Shown: piece after piece, positions 63,899 through 64,000 of the stretch
Layout: each line of letters begins with the position of its first letter
Position numbering within the stretch: position 1 is the first letter of the stretch
Assembly (NCBI GenBank): GCA_051294375.1
Contig: CM119263.1
Location: 18,562,628 to 18,626,627, forward strand
Direction of reading: 5' to 3'
Length of the DNA stretch: 64,000 nt
Source of the DNA: Paraspadella gotoi
Lineage: Eukaryota > Chaetognatha
Program-made: the position numbers and the translations under genes
Notes under the pieces: model-generated
The model's input: only the letters and a program-made list of their open reading frames with translations
Told to the model about the DNA's origin: nothing
Databases searched by the model: none

Positions 63899-64000
63899 AT
63901 GCCGAGTTTGTTCCGGTTGGCGACGGCGCCGGCGCCTCCGCCACCTCCGCCGCCGCCTCCGCCACCTCCGCCGCCGCCGCTGCCGACGCCGCCGAGTCAG
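63899..64000 (+). CDS. Possible start of a proline-rich protein, cut by window end
   Basis: An ATG with A at -3 opens 34 codons: MPSLFRLATAPA, then a long polyproline run, ending LPTPPSQ at the edge. The polyproline comes from (CCG/CCT)n triplets, and the opposite strand has no comparable frame. Polyproline N-termini occur in many actin-regulatory and nuclear proteins, so no family can be named. It may also be a non-coding CCG repeat behind a chance ATG. Confidence 0.25.
   Translation, partial: MPSLFRLATAPAPPPPPPPPPPPPPPPLPTPPSQ

Overview
The window looks like arthropod nuclear DNA, most likely insect. A hymenopteran is possible from the abundance of (GA)n/(CT)n and (GAC)n/(GTC)n tracts, but the sequence does not prove the order. 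It is overwhelmingly non-coding: long (CT)n/(GA)n microsatellites, purine- or pyrimidine-only stretches, trinucleotide tracts, AT-rich segments full of stop codons, and 25 assembly gaps. I see no tRNA, rRNA operon, CRISPR array or bacterial-style operon.

One coding feature is well supported: the first coding exon of an anosmin-1 (KAL1 family) gene at 19980-20286 on the + strand. It has a signal peptide, the anosmin N-terminal cysteine spacing C-x3-C ... C-x5-C-x2-C-x3-C and a GTAAGT splice donor. Nothing resembling the following WAP or fibronectin type III exons was recognised downstream, so much of the remaining 43 kb may be its first intron or intergenic DNA. Three weaker reading frames are listed with low confidence: a signal-peptide-like ORF at 22622, a GC-rich ORF at 43421-44161, and a proline-rich start at 63899 running off the window.

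Layout. 1-7.4 kb: eleven gaps and CT/GA tracts. 7.4-12.7 kb: purine-rich low complexity. 12.7-15.9 kb: AT-rich, with two inverted-repeat structures, one carrying a hammerhead-ribozyme-like core. 15.9-19.4 kb: (GAT)n facing (ATC)n, gaps, then (GA)n. 19.6-20.3 kb: anosmin-1 5' region and exon. 20.3-28.6 kb: microsatellites and short minisatellites. 28.6-32.4 kb: a GATA/CCAAT-bearing 45-bp tandem repeat and two adjacent noisy tandem duplications. 32.4-36.5 kb: low complexity. 36.5-40.2 kb: another noisy duplication and two nested tandem-repeat families. 40.2-46.8 kb: CT tracts and a GC-rich open stretch. 46.88-50.94 kb: a 4,056-bp non-autonomous hAT element with a perfect 8-bp target-site duplication and a degenerate telomere-like array inside. 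51-64 kb: low complexity, a palindromic E-box/CRE/E-box site and more gaps.

Two patterns cross the window. Five gaps are exactly 25 N, and at least two of them sit beside near-duplicate sequences that differ by many small indels, which suggests long-read gap filling that did not close. Separately, the 8-mer TCACGTGA was found eight times where about one is expected, including two close pairs.
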